The notes: generated by a model from the sequence alone, not told the origin. A stretch of DNA of 64,000 nucleotides from Massilia mucilaginosa (GCF_011682145.1 NZ_WHJH01000001.1:186001-250000), one strand, 5' to 3'; shown: positions 7,983 to 17,518, counted from the stretch's first letter. A program made the numbers and translations.

Positions 7983-8729
7983 ATGCCTTACCAGCATCAG
8001 CAAATTGAACCCGGCGGCAAAGAGGCGCAGCGTCATGCGCGCATCGCCGGCGCCCTGTACCTCGTCATCATCGTCATCGGGATCCTGGGCGAGACGGTGA
8101 TCCGCAATAGCCTGGTCGTGGCCGGCAACGCCGCCGAGACCGCCCAGCGCATCCTCGCCTCGGAGGGGCTGTGGCGCCTCGGCGTGGCGGGACAACTGGT
8201 GCTGCTGCTGTGCGCCGTCGGCCTGTCGCTGGCGTGGTACGTGCTGCTGCGGCCCGTGAACAAGAACCTGACCCTGCTGGCCATGTTCTTCGCGCTGGTG
8301 TCGCTGGCGGTCGAAAGCGTCAGCGCCCTGCAACTGCAAGGCGCGCTCGCGCCGCTGCTGGCCGCCGCGCAGATGGGCATCGACCCGCGCCAGGCGCAGG
8401 CCGGCGCCTACCTGGCCATCGTCGGCCATTCGCAGGCGTTCGCGGTGGCGCTGATGTTCTTCGGGGCCGAGTGCATCATCGTCGGCCACCTGGTGCGCAA
8501 GTCCGGCTATTTTCCGGCCCCGGTCGGGGTGCTGATGCAGGTCGCCGGCCTGTGCTACCTGCTCAACACCTTCATCATGGTGCTCTCCCCCGCCCTGCAT
8601 GGCGCGCTATTCCCGGCAATCCTGGTGCCGTCGTTCATCGGCGAGAGCGCATTCTGCCTGTACCTGCTGTTCAAGGGCGTCGACATCCCGGCATGGGAAC
8701 AACTGAACTTTAAAGGAGTCTCGGCATGA
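7983..8729 (+). CDS. DUF4386 membrane protein
   Basis: 248 residues with about six transmembrane helices. The start RIAGALYLVIIVIGILGETV followed by VIRNSLVVAGNAAETAQRIL is the signature opening of the DUF4386 family, and a second block FFGAECIIVGHLVRKSGYFP is also typical. The family is of unknown function and is often found beside ArsR or GntR regulators. An AGGAG site lies shortly before the ATG. The stop overlaps the next start (ATGA at 8726), so the two membrane proteins are coupled and may form one complex in the inner membrane. Confidence 0.8.
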   Translation: MPYQHQQIEPGGKEAQRHARIAGALYLVIIVIGILGETVIRNSLVVAGNAAETAQRILASEGLWRLGVAGQLVLLLCAVGLSLAWYVLLRPVNKNLTLLAMFFALVSLAVESVSALQLQGALAPLLAAAQMGIDPRQAQAGAYLAIVGHSQAFAVALMFFGAECIIVGHLVRKSGYFPAPVGVLMQVAGLCYLLNTFIMVLSPALHGALFPAILVPSFIGESAFCLYLLFKGVDIPAWEQLNFKGVSA

Positions 8730-9166
8730 ACCAGATCAGCACTCTCAGATTGACCCTGTTACGCGCCATGTACCTGCTGCTGGTGGTGGGGCTGGGCCTG
8801 ACCATGTGGCCGGCGATTATCGCGCCGCCCGGCGTGACAGCCAATGCCGGCACCGTGGTGCGCTCGCTGCTCGGCGCCTTGTGCCTGCTGTCGGTGCTGG
8901 GATTGCGCTATCCGCTGCAAATGCTGCCGCTGCTGGTCTTCGAACTGGTGTGGAAGATCATCTGGGTGGCCGCCTTCGCCCTGCCGATGTGGATGGGACC
9001 GGGCCTCGACGAGTATGCCGCCGAGACCCTGTTCGCCTGCGCGATCGGGATCGTGCTGGTGCCGCTGGTGCTGCCATGGCGCTTCATGGCGCGCGAATAC
9101 TGGCGCGCGCCCGCCACGCCGTGGACCACGCCAGGCGTTACAGCATCACGCCCAGGCCCGCCATAA
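8726..9166 (+). CDS. Small polytopic membrane protein
   Basis: 146 residues with four predicted membrane spans: LLRAMYLLLVVGLGLTMWPA, VVRSLLGALCLLSVLGLRYP, LLVFELVWKIIWVAAFALPM and TLFACAIGIVLVPLVLPWRF. The ATG overlaps the DUF4386 stop by four bases (ATGA) with an AAGGAG site upstream. The C-terminal proline-rich tail overlaps the end of the convergent RTX gene by 29 bp, so either the last residues are dispensable or the convergent ends interfere. Family not recognised with certainty. Confidence 0.7.
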   Translation: MNQISTLRLTLLRAMYLLLVVGLGLTMWPAIIAPPGVTANAGTVVRSLLGALCLLSVLGLRYPLQMLPLLVFELVWKIIWVAAFALPMWMGPGLDEYAAETLFACAIGIVLVPLVLPWRFMAREYWRAPATPWTTPGVTASRPGPP

Positions 9167-10019
9167 AGCCGAATGCATCGGTCCAGAGGGCGGCGCTGGC
9201 GCCTGTGATTTCGATCCCGGCGGCGCTGGTGGCATAGATCGCCGCCAGTTCGCCGCCGGCCGGGGCCGAATCTTCCACGCCGTCCTGCCCGAGCCGCGCG
9301 CCCTGCCGGTCGCTGAAAGCGGCGCTCAAGGCCATCAGGTCGTAGTGCTCGACACCGCCCGCCCCGATCAATTGCAAGGCGAGCGCCTCGGGCGCGGGAT
9401 TGTCGTACCAGCCGCTCAGCGCCATGCCTTCGGCGGCGCCGGTCGTCACGATCAGGTCGCTGCCGGCCCGGGTGAACAACAGGTCGGATGCGCCGATGCC
9501 CAGGCCGAGCGAGATGGTCGCCGGGCCGCGCGCGCACAAAACGACCGTGTCGAAGCCGTCGCCGGCGTTGAAGGCAAGCGTGAAATCGGCGCCCCAGGCG
9601 GTAATGGTGTCGTTGCCGGTGCCGCCGATGTACAGGCTCAGGCCCGCGCCTTCGATGATGTCGTCGCCGGCGCCGCCGTCGAACAGGTTATTGCCGCGCA
9701 CATCCTGCAGAATATCGTCGCCTTCGAGGCCGAACAGCAGGTCCGCGCCTTCGCGCCCGTGCAGGATGTCGGCGTCTTCGCTGCCGGTCAGCACGGCCTC
9801 GCGCGCACTGTCGGCTGGCGGCGCGAACCAGTACGGCGTGCCGCCATCGTCGCCGCTGAGGATCATCGCTTCGATGTCCTGGAACGGGAATGCGGGCGTC
9901 CAGGCCGCGATGAGGGCCGCCAGGGCGTCGATCTCATCCTGGTCCGGCCAGACGATCATCGCGTCCGGGTCCGTCGCCAACAGGGCATCATTCGGGTGCA
10001 CTTCGGTATCGATCGTCAT
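9138..10019 (-). CDS. RTX-type calcium-binding secreted protein
   Basis: 293 residues, very acidic, no Sec signal peptide, as expected for a type I secretion substrate. Residues ~75-140 hold degenerate RTX nonapeptides: GSEDADILHGREGADLLFG, GLEGDDILQDV, GGAGDDIIEGAG and GGTGNDTITAWG, each giving a Ca2+-binding turn in a parallel beta roll. The ATG at 10019 follows AGGAGA, so the longer upstream frame is rejected. No protease, lipase or toxin domain is visible, and no type I transporter genes are in the window. The region after residue 150 may be a second, more decayed beta-roll part. Confidence 0.75.
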   Translation of the reverse strand: MTIDTEVHPNDALLATDPDAMIVWPDQDEIDALAALIAAWTPAFPFQDIEAMILSGDDGGTPYWFAPPADSAREAVLTGSEDADILHGREGADLLFGLEGDDILQDVRGNNLFDGGAGDDIIEGAGLSLYIGGTGNDTITAWGADFTLAFNAGDGFDTVVLCARGPATISLGLGIGASDLLFTRAGSDLIVTTGAAEGMALSGWYDNPAPEALALQLIGAGGVEHYDLMALSAAFSDRQGARLGQDGVEDSAPAGGELAAIYATSAAGIEITGASAALWTDAFGFMAGLGVML

Positions 10020-10147
10020 AAAGTCTCCTGTGGAAGCTGCGGTGGGTGCCTGTAGGGCATTCATCCACTCTATCTTTACCAATGGAAACTTTATGACGGC
10101 AGCGCAGGCGAGCGGCAGGCGCTAATTGATTTTAAGCAATAAACCCC

Positions 10148-13100
10148 TTATGTACTCGCGGCGTCGAGCAGCGCGCGCACGCTCGCGCGCCCTTCCTTGA
10201 ACGGGGCGATCACGTCGTCGTCTTCGTCCGAATAGAACAGGGTGAGCGCCTTGTCGATCAGCTTCAGGTCGGCCTTGAGCTGGTCGGCCGAACGCGCGGC
10301 GCCAGCGTGCATGGTCCCCAGGCGGAACCAGGCCGACCGCAGGGCGGCGCGCAACGGTTCCATGAACGCGCTGAACAGCCACAGGTCTTCGTGCTGCAAA
10401 CGCTCGACCGCCTGGTGGCAGGCCGTTTCGTTCAGGTCCCATTCACCGAGCTCGTAGGCCAGGAAACGCTTCTTGTCGAGCACCTGCGCCCAAAAGTAAA
10501 CGTCGCGCGAACCGGTTTCGTCCAGCATGCGCTCGCCCGCCTCGACGGCGGCCAGCGCGCGCCGGTAGTCGCCCGCCTGCGTCAGGCGGTCCAGGTCGCG
10601 CATGATCGTGTCGAACTTGCCCTTGTTGAAGTCGACCGGTTCGGCCGGCTCGGTGAAGTGGACATCCTCATACGCCGGCCAGTCGTCACCCGGATGCAGC
10701 CTGGCCGCCTTGGCCGGCTGGCCGCGCAAGTAGTGGCAGTAGCCTTGCACGAAGCGTGCTTGCGCCTTGTCGTCGCGGGTGAAGCCACTGCCTGCTTTGA
10801 CCGCGCGCACGGTGGCGCAATCGGCCATTGCCGCGTCGATCTCGGGCACGCCGCGGCTGACGGCGCGCTCGGCGCGCGACAGGTACAGGAAGCCGGCTTC
10901 GAACTGGTCCGCGTGCCGCGCGATCAAGCGGTCGAAGACGGCGCGGTGCACGGACGAAGGCACGTAACGCTCGACCTTGGCGCTGGCCAGCAGCGCAGCG
11001 ATGCACAGGCCGACGCTGCGCAGCGCCAGCGGCACCAGCGCCAGGTTGGCGGGGTCTTTGTCGACCGCGGCGGCGCAGATGGCCGCGCTGCGGCAGGCCA
11101 CCGGCACATGGCCGAGCATATCCGGGTATTCTTTGCTGAAGGCGTCGCACATGGCCTGGTGCACGAAGCGCAGCGGGATCATGTCGAGATGGATGCGGTC
11201 GCGCTTTGCGCAGGCGTCGGCAATGGCCTGGGTGAAGCAGGCGTCCGGGATCTGCCAGGGCGACAGGCGGGTCGATTTCCCGGCCACCTGGCGCAGGATG
11301 AACGCCTCGTCCCAGAACACGCTCCAGCACACTTCGGCGCAGCTGGTACCGGGTCGGGCATCGCACACCGCCGGCGAATGGCGCGCCACGATCTCGTCCC
11401 AGTCGCTGTCCTGGCCATAGCGGCGCAGGGCATGCCGGTACAGATGCGCGTCGAAGCGGGTGCCGGAAATCGCGTCCAGGGCGCGCTTGTGCTGATCGAT
11501 GGCGCGTTCGAGCAGCGCCACGCTGGTGTACATGGCCGGCATTCCGGTCTCCAGATGCCACGGCGTGCCGAAGGCGATGGCGGCCGCGATCAGGTCGTTG
11601 TCGATGAGCGCGGCCGGCACGTCGTCGAGCGCGGACGGCGCGTGCATGACGGCGGCCAGGCACAGCGCCTTGTCGACCAGCTGCGGCGGCATGTTGGCGA
11701 TGCGCTCGCCGCACTCTACTGCGCGCAGGGCCACGTCGTAGTCGATGCATTGCACCGGAACGTGCGCCAGCGCGAAGCCGCCGGTGCCGCGCCGCGCCTG
11801 CAGGCACACTTCTTTGTCGATCAGCGCGCGCGGCACCCATTCGAGGTTGTACGGCGAGAGCGCCACCGCCGCCCGCGCCAGCGCGGGGGTGAACGCCTGC
11901 GCGGGGAAAGCGTCGAGGAAGTCGAGCACGTCGCCCTGCCATGCGGTATCGTCGTCCTCGCTGCGGGCGTCGAGCATGTCCTGCAGCATGGCCGTGCTGC
12001 GGAACTGCTGCGGGACGCGGATGATCTTGACGGTCTCGTTGTTTGCGATGAAATTGCGCCAGTACGCCTCGTCCTTCGGCGGCGCCACTGCCACGCCGGC
12101 GTCCTGCCGGTCCCAGTCGACGCGGCACGCTTCGCCGCAGAGAAAATCGGTAGTCGTTTCGTCCTCGTAGGCGACATCGAGGCCGGAACTGAAGTGCACC
12201 GCGCTGGCATGGAAGTGCTGCGCGCGTTCGTGCTCGCCGCGCAGAAAGTACACCAGTCCCATCAGCCACAAGGACACCTCGTGCCGGGGCTCGTCTTCCA
12301 GCGCCAGTTCCAGGTCGGCCTGGGCGGCATCGAGCTCGCCATCGCGCAGATGCGCTTCGGCGCGCATACGGTAAGCTGGCGCGGTGCCGCGCACCTTGAC
12401 CCAATGCAGGGCCGCGTGATCGAGCGCCACGCCGGCCATCTCCCTGGCCAGCGCCAGGCGCCCCAGCAGCAGCGCGCAGCGGGCGGCCTGCACGGCGGCG
12501 TTGTTCAGCAGGCCGCATTCATCTTCCGGGAATTTCTTGCTTGCCGCGATAAAGGCGTCGAGCGCCTGCTCGAACGCGCCGGCGCGTCTCAAGGTGTCGG
12601 CCATGCCGTACCAGGCCGGGTAATATGCGGGGGAGATGGCGGCCGCTTGCCGGTACAACGCATAGGCCAGGGGCCGGTCGCCCACGCTGAGCGCGTCATC
12701 GGCGGCGATCCGAACCGGATAGCAGGCGATGTCGAAGCCGGGTGCGTAGATGGACCGGTCTTCACGCAACGCCGCTTCGATGGCCTCGAAGTCCCAGCTC
12801 GGCTGGTCCGAATCGGCCATGGTCACTTCGTCGCGATATTCCATGGCCAGCACGTGCACGGTATGGTGCCACACCACCACCGGGTTGGGCAGGTCCAGAT
12901 TGTGCGACTCGTCCCAGTCGGCCAGGATGAACACCACCGCGGCGGGGTTCAGGTCGACCTGGCCGATGTCGTAGAACCAGCAGAACAGGAAGCGCGTCTC
13001 GATGCGGCATGCCGGGGCGATGCGGCGGGCGCCCCGGTCGTCCGAGCTGATGCAGACGCAATCGCTGGCCAGGATGCGCCCGCGCACGGCGTCGTCGCGC

Positions 13101-13414
13101 CATTTCCAGGACATCAGCAGCGAATGGCAATGCAGGTCGCCGCTGACGAAAAACACCCCACTCACCCTGCCCTCGACGCGCAGGTCGCCGTCGACGGCAA
13201 GCCGGCGCGTCGGATGGCGCAGGATCTTGAGGTACTCGTTCTGCGTCAAGCTCAGGTTGCCGGTGACGAGGATGACCTCGCACTCGCTGTAATCCTCGCC
13301 ATCCTCGCCACGCCAGTCATCCGACCCGGCGCACGGGAACTGCGCGCGGAAGGCCCGCATGGAGAGGCGCGGGTAGCTGGTCCATGCGGACAGGCGGGCA
13401 AATGTCGGCGTCAT
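10148..13414 (-). CDS. Large TPR / DUF4116-like repeat protein
   Basis: 1088 residues, no signal peptide or membrane span, so cytoplasmic unless exported by a specialised route. Residues ~45-195 look like a beta-helical module (LAVDGDLRVEGRVSGVFFV, SGDLHCHSLLM) of the kind seen in polymer-forming proteins. Residues ~235-420 contain TPR-like helices (PLAYALYRQAAAISPAYYP, RAGAFEQALDAFIAASKKFP, AQADLELALEDEP). The middle, ~480-860, carries a ~30-residue repeat close to DUF4116, of the form VPxxLxDxxlclaAv: WVPRALIDKEVCLQA, MPPQLVDKALCLAAV, DVPAALIDNDLIAAAI, HVPVACRSAAICAAAV, LVPLALRSVGLCIAAL. The C-terminus is helical again. It is probably a scaffold; no catalytic motif was found. Confidence 0.75.
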   Translation of the reverse strand: MTPTFARLSAWTSYPRLSMRAFRAQFPCAGSDDWRGEDGEDYSECEVILVTGNLSLTQNEYLKILRHPTRRLAVDGDLRVEGRVSGVFFVSGDLHCHSLLMSWKWRDDAVRGRILASDCVCISSDDRGARRIAPACRIETRFLFCWFYDIGQVDLNPAAVVFILADWDESHNLDLPNPVVVWHHTVHVLAMEYRDEVTMADSDQPSWDFEAIEAALREDRSIYAPGFDIACYPVRIAADDALSVGDRPLAYALYRQAAAISPAYYPAWYGMADTLRRAGAFEQALDAFIAASKKFPEDECGLLNNAAVQAARCALLLGRLALAREMAGVALDHAALHWVKVRGTAPAYRMRAEAHLRDGELDAAQADLELALEDEPRHEVSLWLMGLVYFLRGEHERAQHFHASAVHFSSGLDVAYEDETTTDFLCGEACRVDWDRQDAGVAVAPPKDEAYWRNFIANNETVKIIRVPQQFRSTAMLQDMLDARSEDDDTAWQGDVLDFLDAFPAQAFTPALARAAVALSPYNLEWVPRALIDKEVCLQARRGTGGFALAHVPVQCIDYDVALRAVECGERIANMPPQLVDKALCLAAVMHAPSALDDVPAALIDNDLIAAAIAFGTPWHLETGMPAMYTSVALLERAIDQHKRALDAISGTRFDAHLYRHALRRYGQDSDWDEIVARHSPAVCDARPGTSCAEVCWSVFWDEAFILRQVAGKSTRLSPWQIPDACFTQAIADACAKRDRIHLDMIPLRFVHQAMCDAFSKEYPDMLGHVPVACRSAAICAAAVDKDPANLALVPLALRSVGLCIAALLASAKVERYVPSSVHRAVFDRLIARHADQFEAGFLYLSRAERAVSRGVPEIDAAMADCATVRAVKAGSGFTRDDKAQARFVQGYCHYLRGQPAKAARLHPGDDWPAYEDVHFTEPAEPVDFNKGKFDTIMRDLDRLTQAGDYRRALAAVEAGERMLDETGSRDVYFWAQVLDKKRFLAYELGEWDLNETACHQAVERLQHEDLWLFSAFMEPLRAALRSAWFRLGTMHAGAARSADQLKADLKLIDKALTLFYSDEDDDVIAPFKEGRASVRALLDAAST

Positions 13415-13502
13415 GCGATCCTTGCGATTGTGTGAGGGCGAACGCAGGCGCGCGCACGGCGGCCGGGGCCGCCTGCGCGGGAGCGGCCTGGCGGTGGCGT
13501 AT

Positions 13503-13877
13503 TCAGTCTTTTTTCTTCATCAGCCCGGCCAGCGCCGCGAACGGGTTGTGGGTGGCGGGCGCCACCTCGGCCGACAGCAGCCCGGCGCCACGATCGGCTT
13601 CCAGATAGCGCGAGTGCTCGTTGTCGTGGCAGTACAGGCACAACAGCTCCCAGTTGCTGCCGTCGGGCGGATTGTTGTCGTGGTTGTGGTCGCGGTGGTG
13701 CACGGTCAGCTGCGACACGTTGGCGTTGGTGAATTCGCGCATGCAGCGCCCGCAAATCCACGGATACATTTTGAGCGAGCGCGCGCGATAACCGCTTTCG
13801 CGCGTTTCGGCCGCCTTGCGCGCCTCGGCCACGATTTTATCGAGGCGGGCGGCGTCGGGTTTTTTGCCTGGAATCAT
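13503..13877 (-). CDS. yajD: YajD-family HNH nuclease
   Basis: 124 residues. It shows the full HNH zinc-bound nuclease motif: CGRCMREF gives the first cysteine pair, LTVHHRDHNHDNNPPDGSN the catalytic histidines and asparagine, and LLCLYCHDNEHSR the second cysteine pair and last histidine. Order and size agree with E. coli YajD (about 115 residues), with an extra C-terminal tail NPFAALAGLMKKKD. The biochemical role of YajD is not settled; a DNA endonuclease is expected from the fold. It lies 88 bp beyond the start of the 1088-residue protein and 72 bp after the DUF1963 lipoprotein gene, and could be part of a short transcript. Confidence 0.88.
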   Translation of the reverse strand: MIPGKKPDAARLDKIVAEARKAAETRESGYRARSLKMYPWICGRCMREFTNANVSQLTVHHRDHNHDNNPPDGSNWELLCLYCHDNEHSRYLEADRGAGLLSAEVAPATHNPFAALAGLMKKKD

Positions 13878-13949
13878 GGTAGTGCGCTTTCAATTCGTGT
13901 CTGTAGGGCGAAGGATACAGGATCGTCAAGGGCGCGGCCAGCGAGGCGA

Positions 13950-14954
13950 TCAGAGGTTGTCCCACGAGTAGACCACGTTCGAAAAATCGCGCCGCGCCAG
14001 GTCCTTGCGGCGAATGTAGAACACGGCCATCCCGCTATCGCCCCATTCGCTGTAGAAGCCGCCCTTGACGCCGCCGCCTTGCAGCTCGAACAGCACGATC
14101 CAGTCGCCGTCGGGCTGCGCGGTGCGCACATCGGTCTGGGTGGGGTTGCTGTACCCGCCCAGCTTGGCGATGGTGTACTTCTGCGAAAACGTCTCGTAGT
14201 TGTCGGACACGGCATCCTGCTTCGCGCCGAACTGCTTGAACAGCTCCCAGGGCGGCTGTCCCAGGATGCGCGCGAAGCGATAGTCTTGCACCGACACCGG
14301 CTCGGTTCGAACGTCGAAACTGAGCGCGGAGCTGCCCTCCATCGGCAGATTGTCGCTCGCGATAACCGTCGTGGGCTGTAGTTTCTTGCGGTCCTGCACG
14401 ACCGTGGGGTGGTACACCACGCGGAACCAGCGCTGCCTGGCGAGCGACAGGAATTCACGTTCGGCATTGTAGGGCTTGGTGCTTTCGCTCGACGCGCCGT
14501 AAAAATGCCCTTTCGACTCGCTGCCGGAAATGTAAAACTGCAACATGCCGCGCGTGGGATATCCCTCCAGCGCCGGCATCTCGGCAAAATTGAACTGCGC
14601 CAGCAAGGTCAAGGGCACGCCATCGGGGCCGGCGGGATATTGCTGTCCCTTGGGCAAATAGGCAGCGCCGCCCAGGCTGCTGTTCCAGGGCGCCAGCTTG
14701 TCCGGTTTGTGCAACGCGACGTGGATATACGGCAGCCGGGAGCGATGGATTGCCTCGGCGTAGCGCGCCAGCTCCGGCGGCAACTGGCCGTGGACGACCG
14801 GCGGCAGTTTCTGTTGCGCTGGCGCGCCCTTGGCTGGCGCCGGTTTCTCCGGCGAGCAGGCCGCGAGCAGCAGGGCCGCGACCAGCAGCAAGCGCGCATG
14901 GCACGGCCGGAGAAGCGAATCGTTCAAGTCGGAGGGTGGCAATCGGGTTCCCAT
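13950..14954 (-). CDS. DUF1963 (YwqG-like) lipoprotein
   Basis: 334 residues with a lipobox LLAAC (Cys33) after the hydrophobic run LLLVAALL, so an envelope lipoprotein; a positively charged n-region precedes it. The body matches DUF1963: GGAAYLPKGQQYP, DGVPLTLLAQFNFAEMP, GMLQFYISG and a C-terminal WGDSGMAVFYIRRKDL, the usual order for YwqG proteins (substrate unknown). The unusually long 20-residue n-region suggests the true start may lie downstream, but no better ATG exists. Paired on the same strand with the HNH gene. Confidence 0.75.
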   Translation of the reverse strand: MGTRLPPSDLNDSLLRPCHARLLLVAALLLAACSPEKPAPAKGAPAQQKLPPVVHGQLPPELARYAEAIHRSRLPYIHVALHKPDKLAPWNSSLGGAAYLPKGQQYPAGPDGVPLTLLAQFNFAEMPALEGYPTRGMLQFYISGSESKGHFYGASSESTKPYNAEREFLSLARQRWFRVVYHPTVVQDRKKLQPTTVIASDNLPMEGSSALSFDVRTEPVSVQDYRFARILGQPPWELFKQFGAKQDAVSDNYETFSQKYTIAKLGGYSNPTQTDVRTAQPDGDWIVLFELQGGGVKGGFYSEWGDSGMAVFYIRRKDLARRDFSNVVYSWDNL

Positions 14955-15601
14955 GCGTTCAAGTTGTCGGCACTGCCGGGGTGGGCGCGCTGACAGAATG
15001 CCACGTTTGTGGCGGCGGGATGAAATAGTTTCAGCGTTTCAGACAGGTGCGGGCAGCATGGACCTCGAGTCAAAGCGCATTGAACGCACGCGAATTTGCC
15101 GCCAACATCGGGGCATTGGCGATCATCGGCCTGGATCTTCGCCACCCAAGTGGTATGCGAGCAAGCCCGTCCGGCCAGGCCAGGCAGCGCTGTGGCCGCA
15201 CAATGCCGCGTGGCCAAGTGGTCTTGTCGGCGCATGTCGCCAGAGCAATTTCGCAGCGGCCCGTGGGCGCTCGCGACGGCGCCAACAAGCGATACCGGCA
15301 CACCATTCCTCCTTTCTTTTACCCAATTTAGATTACGTTTCGCCTCTGTTGACCTCGCTTTGATAGGCGGTGATACTGCGACCACTTGAACGGCGACTTC
15401 ACCGCATCGTAGCGCCGGACGAGATTCGAGCCCGCGGAGCTGATCCGATGGCCGAAACGAAGCGCATTTTGGAAGCGCTACCATAGCGCGGGATTGTCAG
15501 CATCCGCCAGGCAGCCGACCCATGCGCATCCAACCACAAAGGCCGCCATCATGCACCAGCAACGCGCAGACAACGGCCACGTTCGACAAGGTGAGCGTCC
15601 C
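14955..15601. other. 647-bp intergenic region without a convincing gene
   Basis: It lies between the divergent DUF1963 lipoprotein and the GH64 glucanase genes. Several short open frames on both strands have no ribosome site, no recognisable domain and arginine-rich compositions typical of shadows. The stretch around 15300-15360 is locally AT-rich (ttctttt, then tttagattacgtttcg) and is a likely promoter area. Nothing else identified. Confidence 0.5.
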
Positions 15602-17518
15602 ATGAAAAAACTGCTGCATTTCCTCTCCCTCGGCGTGCTCGGCATCGGTTTGCTGAGCGGCTGCGGCGGCGCGTCGTCCGGCGGCGAGTCCGCACCGGCG
15701 CCGGCCATGTCCGCCACCACGACGGTCCACTCAGGCAACATCGGCACGCCGGATTCCATGCTGGCGGCGGCCACGGCCGCAGCCAGCAGCGCGGCGCCGT
15801 CGACCACGGAATGGACCTTCTGCGCCGCCGACAATGGCGAGTGCATCTTCACCGGCAACCAGACCGTGCGCTACGGCGCCGGTTCCAGCTTCACCAGCAA
15901 GAAGTTCGACTGGGCGGCCAGCTGCAACACGGCGACCTTCGGCGGCGATCCGGCGCCGGGCGTGGCCAAGCACTGCGAAATCACCAGCAGCTTCGCCTTC
16001 TGCGCCAACGAAAACGGCCAGTGCGGCTTCGGCGACACGCAGACCGTGCGCTTCGGCGCCGGCAGCACCTATGTCACGCAAACCGTGACCGGCGGCGCGG
16101 CCTGCACCAACGGCGTGTTCGGCGACCCGCTGCCCGGCAGCGCCAAGCACTGCGACCGCGCGCCCACCACCTGGACCCGCTGCGCCGCCGAAAACGGGCG
16201 CTGCAACTTCAGCGGTACGCAGGTGCTGCTGTACGGCGCCAACGGCAGCTTCTTCACCAAGACCCTCACCGGCGGCGCCGACTGCAACAGCGGCGTGTTC
16301 GGCGACCCGATCGCCGGCGTGCCCAAGCGCTGCTACCTGCCGGGCGTGCCGATGCCGTCCGCCTCCACCCCGCCGCCGACCGACCCGGGCACCTGGAACC
16401 AGCTGACCACCTTCAAGATGGTCAACGGCACGCGCGGGCAGTACGCGGACAGCCAGGTCTACTGGGCCATCATCGGCAAGGACTGGGCCAGCGGCAAATA
16501 CGTCCACGTCGATGCGGGCGGGCGCTTCGTTCCGATGGCGCTGGGCGACAACGGTGCGCTCAACAAGAACGGCAAGCCGTACACCAACTACTTCCACACC
16601 CTGGCCCAGCTCAAGTCGATCACCATCGCGCCGCTCAATTCGGCGCGCCTGTTCCTGAGCGTCGGCAGTCCGATGTACCTGCAGGTCAATGCCGACGCCA
16701 ACGGCAACCTCGGTTACGCCGGCGCGAATATCGAGAATCCGTCCGATCCGAATATCGACGTCTACTTCGACTTCATCGAAATGTCGATCGGCGCCAAGGA
16801 CGGCTTCTTCGGTAACACGACCCGGGTCGACCATTTCGGCTTCCCCTTGACCCTGCGCCTGCAGGGACTGGGCGGCTACGACCAGACCGTGGGCGAAACC
16901 GAAACGCGCGCGTCCATCATGGCGCAGTTCGTCGCCAGCGTCCCGGCCCAGTTCAAAGGCCTGGCGCAGGCGCCGTATGCGCCCTACCGCATCATCGCCC
17001 CGGCCCACGCCAGCTTCCACAACGGCGGCGCCAATGCCACTTACCTGGACGGCTACATCAACCATATCTGGAACAAGTACACCAGCCAGAAACTGGTGTT
17101 CACCAACCAGCAGGGGACTTTCAGCGGCCAGGTGGTGGGCGGCGTGTTCCAGTTCACCGACGGCGCCGGCACCTACAAGGTGCGCAAACCCACCACCGCC
17201 ATGGCACTGCTCGGCAATGGCGCGCTGGACGATCCGAGCGGCACCGTGGGCGGCACGCCCGCCTACCACAAGCAGTTGCAGATCCAGGCGCAGCTGTGCG
17301 CGGCCCTCAACCGCCATGTGGTCGAAGACCCGGCGCGCTGGAGCGACTCGGCGTACTTCTACCCGGCGGGCCAGCCGGCCAACTGGTACGCCAAGTTCTG
17401 GCATGACCACAGCATCAACAAGCTGGCCTACGGCTTCGCCTACGACGACGTGTGGAATTACAGCTCCTCGGTGCACTCCACCGCGCCAACCACCGCCACC
17501 GTGACGATCGGCTGGTAA
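15602..17518 (+). CDS. GH64 beta-1,3-glucanase lipoprotein with three cysteine-rich repeats
   Basis: 638 residues starting MKKLLHFLSLGVLG. The lipobox LLSGC puts the lipid on Cys21, followed by Gly-Gly, so outer membrane. Residues ~71-125, 131-184 and 191-244 are three copies of a module with a 60-residue period and four cysteines each (74/81/108/125, 134/141/168/184, 194/201/228/244), pattern WTxCAxENGxCxFxG then FGDPxxGxxKxC; they are probably carbohydrate-binding. The remainder is a GH64 / thaumatin-like glucanase domain (GKPYTNYFHTLAQLKSI, DVYFDFIEMSIG, DGYINHIWNKYTS, LCAALNRHVVEDP), which cuts laminarin-type glucan. The chitinase gene follows 54 bp later, implying a joint fungal-wall lysis unit. 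Confidence 0.8.
   Translation: MKKLLHFLSLGVLGIGLLSGCGGASSGGESAPAPAMSATTTVHSGNIGTPDSMLAAATAAASSAAPSTTEWTFCAADNGECIFTGNQTVRYGAGSSFTSKKFDWAASCNTATFGGDPAPGVAKHCEITSSFAFCANENGQCGFGDTQTVRFGAGSTYVTQTVTGGAACTNGVFGDPLPGSAKHCDRAPTTWTRCAAENGRCNFSGTQVLLYGANGSFFTKTLTGGADCNSGVFGDPIAGVPKRCYLPGVPMPSASTPPPTDPGTWNQLTTFKMVNGTRGQYADSQVYWAIIGKDWASGKYVHVDAGGRFVPMALGDNGALNKNGKPYTNYFHTLAQLKSITIAPLNSARLFLSVGSPMYLQVNADANGNLGYAGANIENPSDPNIDVYFDFIEMSIGAKDGFFGNTTRVDHFGFPLTLRLQGLGGYDQTVGETETRASIMAQFVASVPAQFKGLAQAPYAPYRIIAPAHASFHNGGANATYLDGYINHIWNKYTSQKLVFTNQQGTFSGQVVGGVFQFTDGAGTYKVRKPTTAMALLGNGALDDPSGTVGGTPAYHKQLQIQAQLCAALNRHVVEDPARWSDSAYFYPAGQPANWYAKFWHDHSINKLAYGFAYDDVWNYSSSVHSTAPTTATVTIGW

Noticed and set aside
10307-13435. 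A 1042-residue plus-strand open frame over the TPR protein
   Set aside because: Shadow of the minus-strand repeat gene; composition full of Gly, Arg, His and Gln.
14830-15363. Plus-strand 177-residue open frame and overlapping minus frames at 14955-15480
   Set aside because: No ribosome site, no domain, start inside the lipoprotein gene; treated as non-coding.
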